Notes: generated from the letters alone by a model not told the origin. Positions 14,709-23,209 are shown, counted from the first letter of the stretch. The stretch: 34,892 bases of DNA from Eubacteriaceae bacterium (GCA_910574915.1 CAJTCR010000054.1:1-34892), one strand, 5' to 3'. Translations and numbers: made by a program.

Positions 14709-15404
14709 ATGGAAATTCTAAAAGTACAAAATTTGTGTAAAACCTATGGTAAGGGCGACGCCAAAGTGGACGCGCTAAAAAATGTGTCTTTTTCATTGAA
14801 CAAGGGAGAGTTTGCCGCTGTTGCCGGAGAGTCCGGCTCAGGCAAAAGCACCCTGCTAAACTGCATCGGCGCTCTGGACACACCAACTTCTGGGAGTGTT
14901 CTCATGGATGGGCAAAATCTGTTCTCCATGAAAGAGGAAAAACGCACGATTTTCCGGCGGCGCAACATCGGCTTTATCTTCCAGTCATTTCAACTCGTTT
15001 CTGAACTGAATGTAGAGCAGAATATCATGTTCCCCTTGCTCTTGGATTATCGAAAGCCTGACCCCGCAGAAGTCCGAGAGATTTTGGAATTGCTGGGCCT
15101 GACCGAACGCAGCCGCCATCTGCCCAACCAGTTATCCGGTGGACAGCAGCAGCGTGTCGCCATTGGCCGCGCCCTCATTACAAGACCAAAGCTGATTTTA
15201 GCCGATGAGCCGACAGGAAACCTTGACAGCAAGAACAGCCAGGATGTCATTGATCTGCTCACACGGGCTTCCCGGCATTACCAGCAAACGATCCTGATGA
15301 TTACGCACAACAAAAACCTGACAGCTTCCGTTGACCGGGTATTCCGAGTAACAGATGGTGTCCTTACAGATTTGGGAGGGAAAACGGATGAAACGTTATC
15401 TTGA
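14709..15404 (+). CDS. ABC transporter ATPase, MacB/BceA type, module 2
   Basis: The 231-residue ATPase has Walker A GESGSGKST, Q-loop FIFQSFQLVSELNV, signature LSGGQQQRVAIGRAL, Walker B LILADEPTGNLDSKN and switch MITHN. It is the paralogue of the protein at 8235. GAAGGAGG precedes the ATG by about 9 bases. It overlaps the permease gene by 17 bases, a sign of coupled translation. It should form a complex with the permease at 15388 in the cytoplasmic membrane. Confidence 0.94.
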   Translation: MEILKVQNLCKTYGKGDAKVDALKNVSFSLNKGEFAAVAGESGSGKSTLLNCIGALDTPTSGSVLMDGQNLFSMKEEKRTIFRRRNIGFIFQSFQLVSELNVEQNIMFPLLLDYRKPDPAEVREILELLGLTERSRHLPNQLSGGQQQRVAIGRALITRPKLILADEPTGNLDSKNSQDVIDLLTRASRHYQQTILMITHNKNLTASVDRVFRVTDGVLTDLGGKTDETLS

Positions 15405-17748
15405 TCTGGTTCCCATATCCGCAAAGGTGCATAAGAAGCAAAACAGAATGTCTATCTTCTGTATTGCCCTGGCTGTATTTTTGGTAACAGCCATTTTCGG
15501 CATGGCAGATATGTTTATCCGCAGTCAAATCATCAAAACGCAGGCGGAAACCGGAAACTGGCATATCGGTATTCAAAATATCAGCAGCGAAGATGCGGCG
15601 GTCATAGCGGCACGGCCTGACGTTGCCGCACTTGCCCCGTATAATGTGCTTAACTATGACGGAAAAAAAGGGTACACTTTAGCGGAAACCGAAGTTGTCC
15701 TATGCGGCAGCAATGATCGTCTGTTTGCAAAAATATTTCCCAATATGCTTTCTGAGGGAACTTTCCCAAAGACTGATTATGAAGCGATGGTGACAGAGAG
15801 CGCCAAGGATATGCTTGATCTGCATATTGGGGATGAAATTACGATCAATACTCCCGCTGGCCTCAAACTGATATTTACATTGTCAGGGTTTGTGGAAAAT
15901 ACCGCCAATCTAATAAGCAGCGATACCTACGGCGTATTTTGCACAACGGAAAAGCTGTATGACATTTTTTCGATGAACGAGAGCGACGGACTAACCGATT
16001 ATCCTACTGTTTACTATGTTCAGTTTGCCAGTACAGTGAACGTACAGAGTAAAATTGAGCATTTGAAGTCTCAATGCGGCTTATCAGGCGATCAAGTTTC
16101 CGAAAATACGAAGCTGCTTGGCCTGCTGGGCCAAAGTACAAGTTCCTTTATGATACAGGTCTACGCTGCCGCCGCTGTCCTGTTTGTACTCGTTCTGTTT
16201 GCGGGTATTATGATGATTGCAAGCAGTCTGAACAGTAATGTAGCACAGCGTACAGAATTTTATGGATTGATGCGCTGTGTTGGAGCAACGCCTAAACAGG
16301 TTATGCGGATGGTACGAAAAGAGGCCCTTACCTGGTGCAAATCTGCAATTCCTGCCGGTGTTGTGATTGGTGTTGTTGTGATATGGATACTTTGCTTTGC
16401 CCTGCGGCTTTTAAGCCCGGAATACTTTGGTGCGATGCCTCTTTTCAGTACAAGTTATCCAAGCATTATTGCAGGTGTGGTAGTTGGGCTATTGACGGTA
16501 CTCATGGCTGCTCGTACCCCCGCAAAGAGAGCCGCAAAGGTTTCTCCACTGTCTGCGGTTTCCGGCAACGCAAATAATACCCAGCCAGTCAAGAAAGCAG
16601 CCAATACAGACCTGTTCAAAGTTGATGCCGCGCTTGGTATTCACCATGCAAAAGCAAGCCGCAAGAATTTTATCCTGATGGTTGGCTCTTTTGGACTTAG
16701 CATTGTCCTTTTCCTTGCCTTTTCTGTTACCATTGAGTTTATGAACCATACTCTGCGGCCTTTACATCCGTGGACACCAGATATATCTATCGTAAGCCCA
16801 GATAATGCTTGTTCTGTCAATCGGGCTTATCTTGATGAACTGAAAAATAATGCGGCTGTCAAGTCAGCGTATGGCCGGATGTTTGCGTATAATGTGCCAA
16901 TGACAGCCAATGGGCAGGAACAGCAGACAGACTTGATTTCTTATGAACAAAAGCAATTCGAGTGGGCAAAGAACTATATGCTGGGCGGTTCTTTGGATAC
17001 GGTGAAAAATAAACTGAATACTGGACTGATCGTGTATGAGCCGCAGAACACTATCCAAATTGGTGATACAGTAACGTTAAACCTTAATGGGCAAACGGCA
17101 GAAATAGAGATTGTAGGGATGCTCTCTGATAGTCCGTTCTACAATTCCGCGGATGTCAGAACGATTATTTGCTCCGAAGATACATTCCGGCAATTAACTG
17201 GACAGTCAGATTATACGGTTATTGATATGCAGCTAACAAATTGCGCTGCGGATGCAGAGGTAAATGCCATACACCGCACCTATGGAGCAGGCTATTCCTT
17301 TGTTGACAAGCGGATGGATAACAGCAGCACTTTGAGCATTTACTATTGCGTTTGGCTGTTCCTCTACGGCTTTTTGGCGCTGATCGCCTTGATTACAGTT
17401 TTCAATATAATCAACAGCATCGCTATGAGTGTTGCGGCGCGTACGAAACAATATGGAGCATTCCGAGCCATCGGCTTAAGCGACCGTCAGCTTTCCAAAA
17501 TGATTATTGCAGAGGCGGCTGCCTATGCAATCGCAGGAAGTATTGTAGGAGCTGTCTTGGGAGTAATCTGCAATAAGATCCTGTTTGATTTGTTGATAAG
17601 CCGTCAATGGGGCGACCCGTGGTTACTCCCGTGGGGAAAGCTGATGGTAATTGTTTTCATTGTACTTTTCTCGGTTGTTGTAGCGGTACATGCGCCGATC
17701 AAAAGGATACGAAATATGTCCATCGTTGATACAATCAGCGCACAGTAA
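15388..17748 (+). CDS. FtsX-type ABC permease, module 2
   Basis: The 786-residue permease starts at an ATG with GGGAGGG upstream; the longer frame from 15355 has no ribosome binding site. The layout is the same as that of the permease at 8915: N-terminal helix, external domain, three helices with NVAQRTEFYGLMRCVGATPKQ, a central helix, second external domain and three helices with ARTKQYGAFRAIGLSDRQ. The cytoplasmic FtsX parts are well conserved between the copies and the external domains diverge, which suggests different ligands. A GC-rich hairpin at 17759-17781 ends the operon. Confidence 0.92.
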   Translation: MKRYLDLVPISAKVHKKQNRMSIFCIALAVFLVTAIFGMADMFIRSQIIKTQAETGNWHIGIQNISSEDAAVIAARPDVAALAPYNVLNYDGKKGYTLAETEVVLCGSNDRLFAKIFPNMLSEGTFPKTDYEAMVTESAKDMLDLHIGDEITINTPAGLKLIFTLSGFVENTANLISSDTYGVFCTTEKLYDIFSMNESDGLTDYPTVYYVQFASTVNVQSKIEHLKSQCGLSGDQVSENTKLLGLLGQSTSSFMIQVYAAAAVLFVLVLFAGIMMIASSLNSNVAQRTEFYGLMRCVGATPKQVMRMVRKEALTWCKSAIPAGVVIGVVVIWILCFALRLLSPEYFGAMPLFSTSYPSIIAGVVVGLLTVLMAARTPAKRAAKVSPLSAVSGNANNTQPVKKAANTDLFKVDAALGIHHAKASRKNFILMVGSFGLSIVLFLAFSVTIEFMNHTLRPLHPWTPDISIVSPDNACSVNRAYLDELKNNAAVKSAYGRMFAYNVPMTANGQEQQTDLISYEQKQFEWAKNYMLGGSLDTVKNKLNTGLIVYEPQNTIQIGDTVTLNLNGQTAEIEIVGMLSDSPFYNSADVRTIICSEDTFRQLTGQSDYTVIDMQLTNCAADAEVNAIHRTYGAGYSFVDKRMDNSSTLSIYYCVWLFLYGFLALIALITVFNIINSIAMSVAARTKQYGAFRAIGLSDRQLSKMIIAEAAAYAIAGSIVGAVLGVICNKILFDLLISRQWGDPWLLPWGKLMVIVFIVLFSVVVAVHAPIKRIRNMSIVDTISAQ

Positions 17749-17758
17749 GTACAAAAGT

Positions 17759-17781
17759 GGCGGCTGACAGAGGCAGCCGCC
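17759..17781 (+). terminator. GC-rich hairpin after module 2
   Basis: GGCGGCTG (17759-17766) and CAGCCGCC (17774-17781) form a perfect 8-bp stem 10 bases after the permease stop. There is no U-tract directly behind it, so it may stabilise the transcript end or act as a weak terminator. Confidence 0.5.
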
Positions 17782-17903
17782 ATGAAGTACATAACCGTTC
17801 GACACGATTTGACAGCGTTTGAACCGTCAAAAAAAGCCTGTTCCACACCTGGGAGAACTGCGGTCAATGTCAATAGATAAATGAAAATTTACGGCATTAT
17901 CCA

Positions 17904-18401
17904 ATGGGAAAGCGTCTGCGGACATATATATCCTATGATGAAGCAGCCCGCATTGCGTGTTGTTCTCCCTATTATTTCCAGCGTGTTTTTTCCTATGTTT
18001 CGGGTGTGTCTTTGGCGGAATACATACGCCGCCCAAAAATGACGCAGGCGGCATTTGAATTGCAGCGGGCAGACAGCAGGGTAATAGACGTTGCATTAAA
18101 ATATGGATATTTCTCTCCGACTTCTTTTAATCGGGCTTTTTAAAATGTTCATGGCATCACGCCAACAGCAGCTAAGCTAGTACAGCGTTGCAGAAATAGC
18201 GGGTGCTGTATTCACTGTTATTTCTGCAATGCTGTACTAGGGGGAAGTGTCCTGCAAGCATATCCGTCCATTCAGTTTAAGATTGAAATCGCAGGAGGAA
18301 GCGCTATGGCATATCGCATTGCAAAAAAGCCGCCCCTGCGTATTGTGGACATCCGTATCCCTTTGACTTCGGATATGGAAGAAAATTTAAGGATTGAATG
18401 A
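17904..18401 (+). pseudogene. AraC/GyrI-type regulator remnant with in-frame element insertion
   Basis: The frame encodes most of an AraC helix-turn-helix pair: YDEAARIACCSPYYFQRVFS, IDVALKYGYFSPTSFNRAF. It is stopped by TAA at 18141-18143, where relatives have a glutamine codon (CAA). The same frame continues behind the stop with NVHGITPTAAK. It then reads through a 64-bp hairpin element (18177-18240) that adds about 21 codons without a stop, and goes on with GGSVLQAYPSIQFKIEI and the first strands of a GyrI-like effector-binding domain (MAYRIAKKPPLRIVDIRIP). It ends at 18401, where a different gene fragment begins. The N-terminus is also missing. Three lesions make it non-functional. Confidence 0.75.
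18177..18240. repeat. 64-bp palindromic MITE-like element, copy 1
   Basis: Two 24-base arms starting CTAGTACAGC and ending GCTGTACTAG match with only two mismatches around a 16-base centre. The element interrupts the AraC-type coding sequence between the lysine and glycine of AAK-GGS, so it is an insertion. A second, more degraded copy in the opposite orientation lies at 32611-32671. CTAG at both ends may be part of a target duplication. Confidence 0.75.
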
Positions 18402-19018
18402 CTTGCCGCCTTATCTGCGGGAGGGGAGCAAAAGTGAAATCTATGCCCCGAAAAACGGAAATAGATTTCGAATTACGACATCCTCTTTTATTAACGGGGA
18501 GGAAGGACTGAATGAACATGGCCTTGCGGCTGCAATGACTTTTGTAATGACCAGCCTTGATAAGATACAGGCGGGATTTAATTCCTGTTTCATCGTGCGG
18601 TATCTGCTTGAAAAAGCAGTCTATGAAAAAAATCCGTGATGCAGAAAGTTTTGGGAATGGCAGAATCATTTGTACCGTCAACAGTTTTACATCCGATGCA
18701 ATGAAGCCATATGATGATGCAAATGGGGATGATTATGATTCCCATAAACGGTATCAAGTTGTTATAGACAGCTTTGCTTCGGGACGGATAAAAGAGGATT
18801 ATATTGAGACCACCAAGCAGTTATTAAAGGGCGATTATGGCTTTATGTGCCAGTATGACAATGAGCCAGACTTTGAAACGGTCTGGGGTTCTGTATTTGA
18901 CTTAGAGAGTTTAACTGATTACCGTGCAGAGGGCGACCCAAGAAAAACGAAATTTATGATGGACAACCGAATGCATGATTTAAAAATGAGAGGGCAGGCA
19001 GTTGTCAAAAAGCATTGA
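18402..19018 (+). pseudogene. Linear amide C-N hydrolase (choloylglycine/C45-like) remnant
   Basis: Two pieces in different frames are recognisable. The first (to 18639) has SSFINGEEGLNEHGLAAAMTF and FNSCFIVRYLLEKA, the second (from about 18620) has ICTVNSFTSDAMKPYDD, SHKRYQVV and KGDYGFMCQYD. These are in the order found in N-terminal-nucleophile hydrolases of the choloylglycine / C45 peptidase group, but the N-terminal catalytic cysteine region is missing and about 40 residues around the join are deleted with a frameshift. It follows directly on the AraC remnant, so a deletion has fused the two genes. No activity is expected. Confidence 0.6.
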
Positions 19019-19091
19019 ATGGATAGTTTGCCCTCTCTGTGGAAGTAAGACCCGTAACAAGGTTAGGGAGCATTCTTTTAACCTAACATAA
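19017..19091 (+). pseudogene. Cysteine-rich KTR protein stub
   Basis: The frame reads EWIVCPLCGSKTRNKVRE and then ends after a few unrelated residues. C-P-L-C-G-x-K-T-R is the opening of the cysteine-rich KTR family (PF14205), a zinc-ribbon-like protein of about 50-60 residues common on mobile elements of gut Firmicutes. The second pair of cysteines (FCPKCK in relatives) is missing, and no start codon is present. Confidence 0.6.
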
Positions 19092-19133
19092 AATTGACTG
19101 TCCTGATATTACGCCAGAGGAACCCCTCCTTTC

Positions 19134-21149
19134 TTACAGCTTTTTCACAAACAGACAACGGATTGCATTCAGCACCGCAAGAATCATAACGCCCACATCT
19201 GCGAAAATCGCCAGATACATATTTGCAATTCCCACAGCCCCTAATGCAAGGCAGGCGAATTTCACAACAAGCGCCATTGTAATATTCTGATAAACAATCC
19301 GCAGACATTTTCTTGAAATTTTGATTGCTTTTGCAATCTTAATCGGATCATCATCCATCAACACAATATCCGCCGCTTCGATTGCCGCATCGGAACCCAT
19401 TGCTCCCATAGCGATACCAATATCCGCTCTGGAAAGTACCGGCGCGTCATTGATGCCGTCACCCACAAATGCAAGCTTTGCTTTGCCCAGCTTCACCCGC
19501 AGAAGTTCTTCCACTTTTTCAACCTTATCTGCTGGCAGAAGTTCGCTGTAAACCTCGTCAATCCCAAGAGAGGAAGCAACCTGAATTGCCACTTTCTTTG
19601 CATCGCCCGTCAGCATGACAGTCTTATCAACGCCTGCTTTCTTTAATTCCGCAATCGCCGCTTTAGAATGCGGTTTGATAATATCGGAAATCACAATATG
19701 ACCAGCATATTTCCCGCTGATTGCCATGTGAATGATCGTCCCGGTCTGATGGCAGTCCTGATAAGGAATGTTCAGGTGTTTCATCAGTTTGTCATTTCCG
19801 GCTGCAACCTCCATGCCGTCTACCTTTGCAGTTACGCCATTTCCGCTGATTTCTTGTATATCCGATACACGGCTTCTGTTAATCTCTTTCCCATATGCCC
19901 GCCGTAAGCTCTTGCTGATCGGGTGGGAAGAAGCGCTTTCTGCAAGAGCCGCATATTCCAGCAGTTTCTCGTTCTCAATGGTAGAATGGTGAATCCCGTT
20001 TACTTCAAAAACGCCTTTTGTCATGGTTCCGGTTTTGTCAAAAACAACATACTTGGTCTGGGAGAGGATTTCCAGATAGTTGGAACCTTTTACCAACACG
20101 CCCTCCTTGCTTGCCCCGCCGATTCCCGCAAAGAAACTTAAAGGAATACTGATAACAAGCGCACAAGGGCAGCTAATAACGAGGAATGTCAATGCCCGGT
20201 AAATCCACACTCCCCAATCAGCAGACAGCCCCATAAAAAGCATACGGACAACAGGCGGGAGGAATGCCAGTGCCAATGCCGCATAGCAGACAGCCGGAGT
20301 ATAAATTTTTGCAAACTTTGAAATAAAATCCTCTGATTTTGATTTGCGGGAGCTTGCATTTTCCACTAAATCCAAAATCTTTGAAACGGTGGATTCCCCA
20401 AACTCCTTTGTTGTCTGTATTTTCAACACACCCGTCATACTGATACATCCGCTGATTACCTCATCGCCAACCTTTGCCTCCCTGGGCAGGCTTTCCCCGG
20501 TCAATGCGCTGGTATTCAGGCTGGAAGTGCCCTCAACGATAATTCCGTCAATCGGCACTTTTTCTCCTGGCTGTACAACAATCACACTTCCAATCCCTAC
20601 TTCGTCCGGGTCTGCCTGCTCCAATTTCCCGTTTTTCTCTACATTGGCATAATCGGGGCGAATATCCATCAGGCTGCTGATATTGCGGCGGCTTTTACCA
20701 ACCGCATAGCCCTGGAACCACTCGCCAATCTGATAAAACAGCATAACGGCAATCGCTTCCAGATACTCGCCATTTTCATAAATAGCCAGCGCCATTGCCC
20801 CAATCGTAGCCACTGCCATGAGAAAACTCTCGTCAAATACCTGACGGTTTTTCATGCCCTTTGCAGCTTTCTTTAGAATGTCATATCCGATAATCAGATA
20901 ATCCATCAGATAGCACGCAAAACGAAGCCATCTTCCTGCGGTCGGGAATAAATATCCGCAGGCTGCATCAAACATCTTTGCGGAAATAAACTGGAGTGCC
21001 AGTAAGATTCCGGCGCTGATTAAAATCCGAACCATCATAACCCTTTGCTTTTTTGTCATACCGTCTTTGCGGCTGCCAACAAAAATAAGAAGCGCTGCAG
21101 CCATTATGATAACGACCGTAAGCAGTATACTTATCACGAATTCCTGCAT
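19134..21149 (-). CDS. cadA: Heavy-metal P1B-2 ATPase (Cd/Zn/Pb exporter)
   Basis: The 671-residue ATPase starts at an ATG with AAAGGAG 8 bases upstream. It has ALTGES (actuator domain), the membrane motif SCPCALV (CPC at 327-329), DKTGTMTKG with the phosphorylated Asp371, SSHPI in the nucleotide domain, and GDGINDAPVLSRADIGIAMG. In the last helices N-x7-K (NITMALVVK) and ADVGV match the Zn/Cd/Pb-specific P1B-2 class. It has no N-terminal HMA domain; a separate 72-residue HMA protein is encoded just upstream. It pumps divalent metal ions out across the cytoplasmic membrane. A hairpin at 21201-21244 separates the two genes. The symbol is by class, not by proof of metal. Confidence 0.92.
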   Translation of the reverse strand: MQEFVISILLTVVIIMAAALLIFVGSRKDGMTKKQRVMMVRILISAGILLALQFISAKMFDAACGYLFPTAGRWLRFACYLMDYLIIGYDILKKAAKGMKNRQVFDESFLMAVATIGAMALAIYENGEYLEAIAVMLFYQIGEWFQGYAVGKSRRNISSLMDIRPDYANVEKNGKLEQADPDEVGIGSVIVVQPGEKVPIDGIIVEGTSSLNTSALTGESLPREAKVGDEVISGCISMTGVLKIQTTKEFGESTVSKILDLVENASSRKSKSEDFISKFAKIYTPAVCYAALALAFLPPVVRMLFMGLSADWGVWIYRALTFLVISCPCALVISIPLSFFAGIGGASKEGVLVKGSNYLEILSQTKYVVFDKTGTMTKGVFEVNGIHHSTIENEKLLEYAALAESASSHPISKSLRRAYGKEINRSRVSDIQEISGNGVTAKVDGMEVAAGNDKLMKHLNIPYQDCHQTGTIIHMAISGKYAGHIVISDIIKPHSKAAIAELKKAGVDKTVMLTGDAKKVAIQVASSLGIDEVYSELLPADKVEKVEELLRVKLGKAKLAFVGDGINDAPVLSRADIGIAMGAMGSDAAIEAADIVLMDDDPIKIAKAIKISRKCLRIVYQNITMALVVKFACLALGAVGIANMYLAIFADVGVMILAVLNAIRCLFVKKL

Positions 21150-21200
21150 AGTAAAAACTCCTTTCAAAATATGCTTAATTATTTAATTGTTACTGGTGAA

Positions 21201-21244
21201 AATGACACCCCTAAATTACAGCGGTGCATTTTAAGGGTGTCATT
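21201..21244 (-). promoter_or_regulatory. Strong hairpin between HMA and ATPase genes
   Basis: AATGACACCC (21201-21210) and GGGTGTCATT (21235-21244) are a perfect 10-bp stem extended by four more pairs after one mismatch. It lies 19 bases after the HMA stop and 51 bases before the ATPase start. No U-run follows, so it is more likely an RNA-stability or attenuation element than a full terminator. Confidence 0.55.
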
Positions 21245-21263
21245 CCGTCACTGCAGCTACCGC

Positions 21264-21482
21264 TTAAAGGAAAATCTCGCAGTCCGGCTCCACTTTCCTG
21301 CAGGCATCCAGCACGTTCTTCATAACGTCTTTCGGCTCCTGGCCCTCGTCGAATTCCACGATCATCTTCTGCGTCATGAAATTAACCGTTGCGCTCTGCA
21401 CACCGGCGGTCTTGCGGGCTGCATCCTCCATCAGATTTGCACAGTTGGCACAGTCTACCTCAATCTTGTAAGTTTTCTTCAT
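21264..21482 (-). CDS. Heavy-metal-associated (HMA) domain protein
   Basis: With the ATG at 21482 (GGAGGA upstream) the product is 72 residues, a single HMA ferredoxin-like fold: the N-terminal strand KTYKIEVDCANCANLMEDA with the metal-binding Cys11 and Cys14 (C-x-x-C), then VNFMTQKMIVEFDE and a C-terminal strand. The acidic residue before the first cysteine (Asp10) is typical of Zn/Cd-binding HMA domains. It is the first gene of the operon with the ATPase and probably acts as its detached metal-delivery domain in the cytosol. Confidence 0.9.
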   Translation of the reverse strand: MKKTYKIEVDCANCANLMEDAARKTAGVQSATVNFMTQKMIVEFDEGQEPKDVMKNVLDACRKVEPDCEIFL

Positions 21483-21515
21483 TGTAAATTCCTCCTCGTT
21501 ATTTTTAAATTCAGT

Positions 21516-21554
21516 GATTAAGCACTTGTTTAATCTTTGTGGATGCAGTATAAT
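21516..21554 (+). promoter_or_regulatory. arsR promoter and ArsR/CadC-type operator
   Basis: TTGTTT (21526-21531), 17 bases, TATAAT (21549-21554) is a strong promoter for the ArsR gene. The inverted repeat GATTAA-8-TTAATC (21516-21535) covers its -35 box and sits between the divergent metal operons, so one site could control both. Confidence 0.65.
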
Positions 21555-21601
21555 ACACAAAAAAGGTACCCGTCAATACCTCTTAGGCATTTCCTCCCAA
21601 A

Positions 21602-21631
21602 TGGGCGAAAAGTATTTCCATTTGGGCGAAA
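21602..21631 (+). repeat. 21-bp spaced direct repeat in arsR leader
   Basis: TGGGCGAAA occurs at 21602-21610 and 21623-21631. The flanks CCAAAT and CCATTT are near copies. It lies in the leader of arsR and may be an additional regulator site. Confidence 0.4.
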
Positions 21632-21659
21632 TGCAAACGAAAAAGAAAGGAAAAACAAT

Positions 21660-22028
21660 ATGGAACCTACAAAATTACCGCACCAGCATGGAGATGGGCA
21701 GCAAACGGAGCTGATACAGAAACAATTAAATCATGTGGACTATTTTCAAACGGTAGCCGAAGTTTTCAAGCAGCTTGGCGATACAACCAGAATCCGCATT
21801 TTCTGGCTTCTCTGCCATAGGGAAGAATGCGTTCTCAACATTTCTGCCATGTTAGATATGTCAAGTCCGGCTGTGTCCCACCACCTCCGGCCATTGAAGA
21901 ACAGCGGCCTGATTGTCTGCCGCCGTGAGGGAAAAGAAGTTTACTACCGTGCCGCAGACACGGAGCAGGGACGCCTGCTGCATCAGATGATTGAGCAGGT
22001 TATGGAAATCACCTGCCCTGAATTGTGA
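21660..22028 (+). CDS. ArsR/SmtB-family metal-responsive repressor
   Basis: The 122-residue product starts at an ATG after GAAAGGA. LGDTTRIRIFWLLCHREECVLNISAML and SSPAVSHHLRPLKNSGLIVCRREGKEVYYRA give the ArsR winged helix. The position of the CadC/ArsR metal site on helix 3 (ELCVC in CadC) reads EECVLN, so one of the two cysteines is replaced by leucine. The N-terminal HQHGDG and a C-terminal histidine (LLHQMIEQ) could supply other ligands, as in the alpha-5 site of zinc sensors. It is divergent from the HMA-ATPase operon and most likely represses it in the absence of metal. The next gene follows after 10 bases. Confidence 0.92.
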   Translation: MEPTKLPHQHGDGQQTELIQKQLNHVDYFQTVAEVFKQLGDTTRIRIFWLLCHREECVLNISAMLDMSSPAVSHHLRPLKNSGLIVCRREGKEVYYRAADTEQGRLLHQMIEQVMEITCPEL

Positions 22029-22038
22029 GGTCTGTCCT

Positions 22039-22941
22039 ATGAATGAAGAATTGCTGAAAATACGAAAAGATATAGAACGGCTTCACCCGGCAAATGTAAA
22101 TGAAGTCATTCCACTTTATCCAGGTATAGAATTGTGTTATCTGACCTTATCATCTGATCCGCTTTCCGTGCAGCATAAAGCCATGCCGCATATGATTCAG
22201 ATAAACTATTGTAAAGCCGGACAGATGGTATGGGAAATGAAAAACGGGAACCGTATTTATCTGAATCCGGGTGATTTTTCCCTGCATACCATGAAAGCCT
22301 GCACGGATTCCGTAATTCGTTTTCCAAATGGTATCTATCAGGGGCTTATGGTCTGCATTGATTTACAGGAAGCCGCCGGCAATCCTCCTGAACCATTAAA
22401 GAACAGCCGTATTTTTGAAACGATACTGCCGGAAAAATTCTGTCAGAATGACCGTCCGGTTTTTCTCGCCGGAAACGAGCAGACAGAAACTATTTTTTCT
22501 GCATTTTATAACCAGCCGGAAATGCTTAAATTACCATACCAAAGAATTAAAGTTTTGGAATTATTGCTTTATCTTTCTAAAATAGCGTATATTCCTCAAA
22601 ACAAACTGACGGAATACCAATCGGAACTGATAGAAAACATCCACAAAATCCATGACCAGCTTTTGCGGCAGATGGAACAAAGGATTACCATAGAGGAACT
22701 CTCCAAACAGTATCTTATTAATCCGACCACCTTAAAAAATGCTTTTAAGTCGGTTTACGGGACTTCCCTTGCCGCACACATCAAAGAACACCGCATGGGG
22801 CAGGCAGCAAAGATGTTGAAAGAAACAGATATGACCATAGCCGAAATTGCACAGGCTGTTGGCTATGATAGTCAGAGTAAATTTACTGCCGCATTTAAAT
22901 CTTTTTATCAAGTGCTGCCGAGAGCGTACCGAAAAAAGTAA
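22039..22941 (+). CDS. AraC-family transcriptional regulator
   Basis: The 300-residue product starts at an ATG with GTGAGG upstream, 10 bases after arsR. The C-terminal 90 residues hold the two AraC HTH motifs (RITIEELSKQYLINPTTLKNAFK, and IAEIAQAVGYDSQSKFTAAFKSF). The N-terminal domain has a cupin-like stretch (NGNRIYLNPGDFSLH) and the phrase FPNGIYQGLMVCID found in the PchR/siderophore-type branch of AraC regulators. A metal- or siderophore-related role would fit the neighbouring metal operon, but this is an inference. A terminator follows at 22988. Confidence 0.9.
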   Translation: MNEELLKIRKDIERLHPANVNEVIPLYPGIELCYLTLSSDPLSVQHKAMPHMIQINYCKAGQMVWEMKNGNRIYLNPGDFSLHTMKACTDSVIRFPNGIYQGLMVCIDLQEAAGNPPEPLKNSRIFETILPEKFCQNDRPVFLAGNEQTETIFSAFYNQPEMLKLPYQRIKVLELLLYLSKIAYIPQNKLTEYQSELIENIHKIHDQLLRQMEQRITIEELSKQYLINPTTLKNAFKSVYGTSLAAHIKEHRMGQAAKMLKETDMTIAEIAQAVGYDSQSKFTAAFKSFYQVLPRAYRKK

Positions 22942-22987
22942 TTGAGATGCAGCGCACTATTCAAATTCGCTCCTATATAGTATCTTT

Positions 22988-23016
22988 GCCAACTGCCTTG
23001 TTTCAGTTGGCTTTGT
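22988..23016 (+). terminator. Terminator after arsR-araC operon
   Basis: GCCAACTG (22988-22995) and CAGTTGGC (23004-23011) form a perfect 8-bp stem with an 8-base loop, followed by TTTGT. Confidence 0.7.
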
Positions 23017-23032
23017 ATTAACAAACAGGAAT

Positions 23033-23134
23033 TTATTTTTTTGCCAATTCCAGATCCATCGTATAATGCACTGTCATGATTCCGCCGTTGTCCTCTATGG
23101 CTTTGAAGAATATAATCCTGCAAAGTTTGCTCAT
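23033..23134 (-). CDS. Possible 33-residue remnant ORF
   Basis: A minus-strand ATG at 23134 opens 33 codons ending at 23033; the tail DNGGIMTVHYTMDLELAKK looks like protein sequence rather than random translation. No ribosome binding site is visible. It is probably the C-terminal end of a lost gene next to the recombinase scar. I do not recognise the family. Confidence 0.3.
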   Translation of the reverse strand: MSKLCRIIFFKAIEDNGGIMTVHYTMDLELAKK

Positions 23135-23176
23135 GTGAGATAAAGAAGTAAAAGAAGTGTAAAAAATTTTGCCGTT

Positions 23177-23203
23177 CCCTGTCCGGCTGACTGCCGGACG
23201 GGG
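23177..23203 (-). terminator. Terminator of recombinase remnant
   Basis: On the minus strand a GC-rich stem (CCC...GTCCGGC at 23177-23187 with GCCGGAC...GGG at 23193-23203) is followed by AACGGC and a T-run, 7 bases after the recombinase stop codon. Confidence 0.7.
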
Positions 23204-23209
23204 CGGGCT

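Noticed and set aside
21602..21631. CRISPR-like repeat
   Set aside because: Only two copies of a 9-base word; no array of equal repeats and spacers here or elsewhere in the window.
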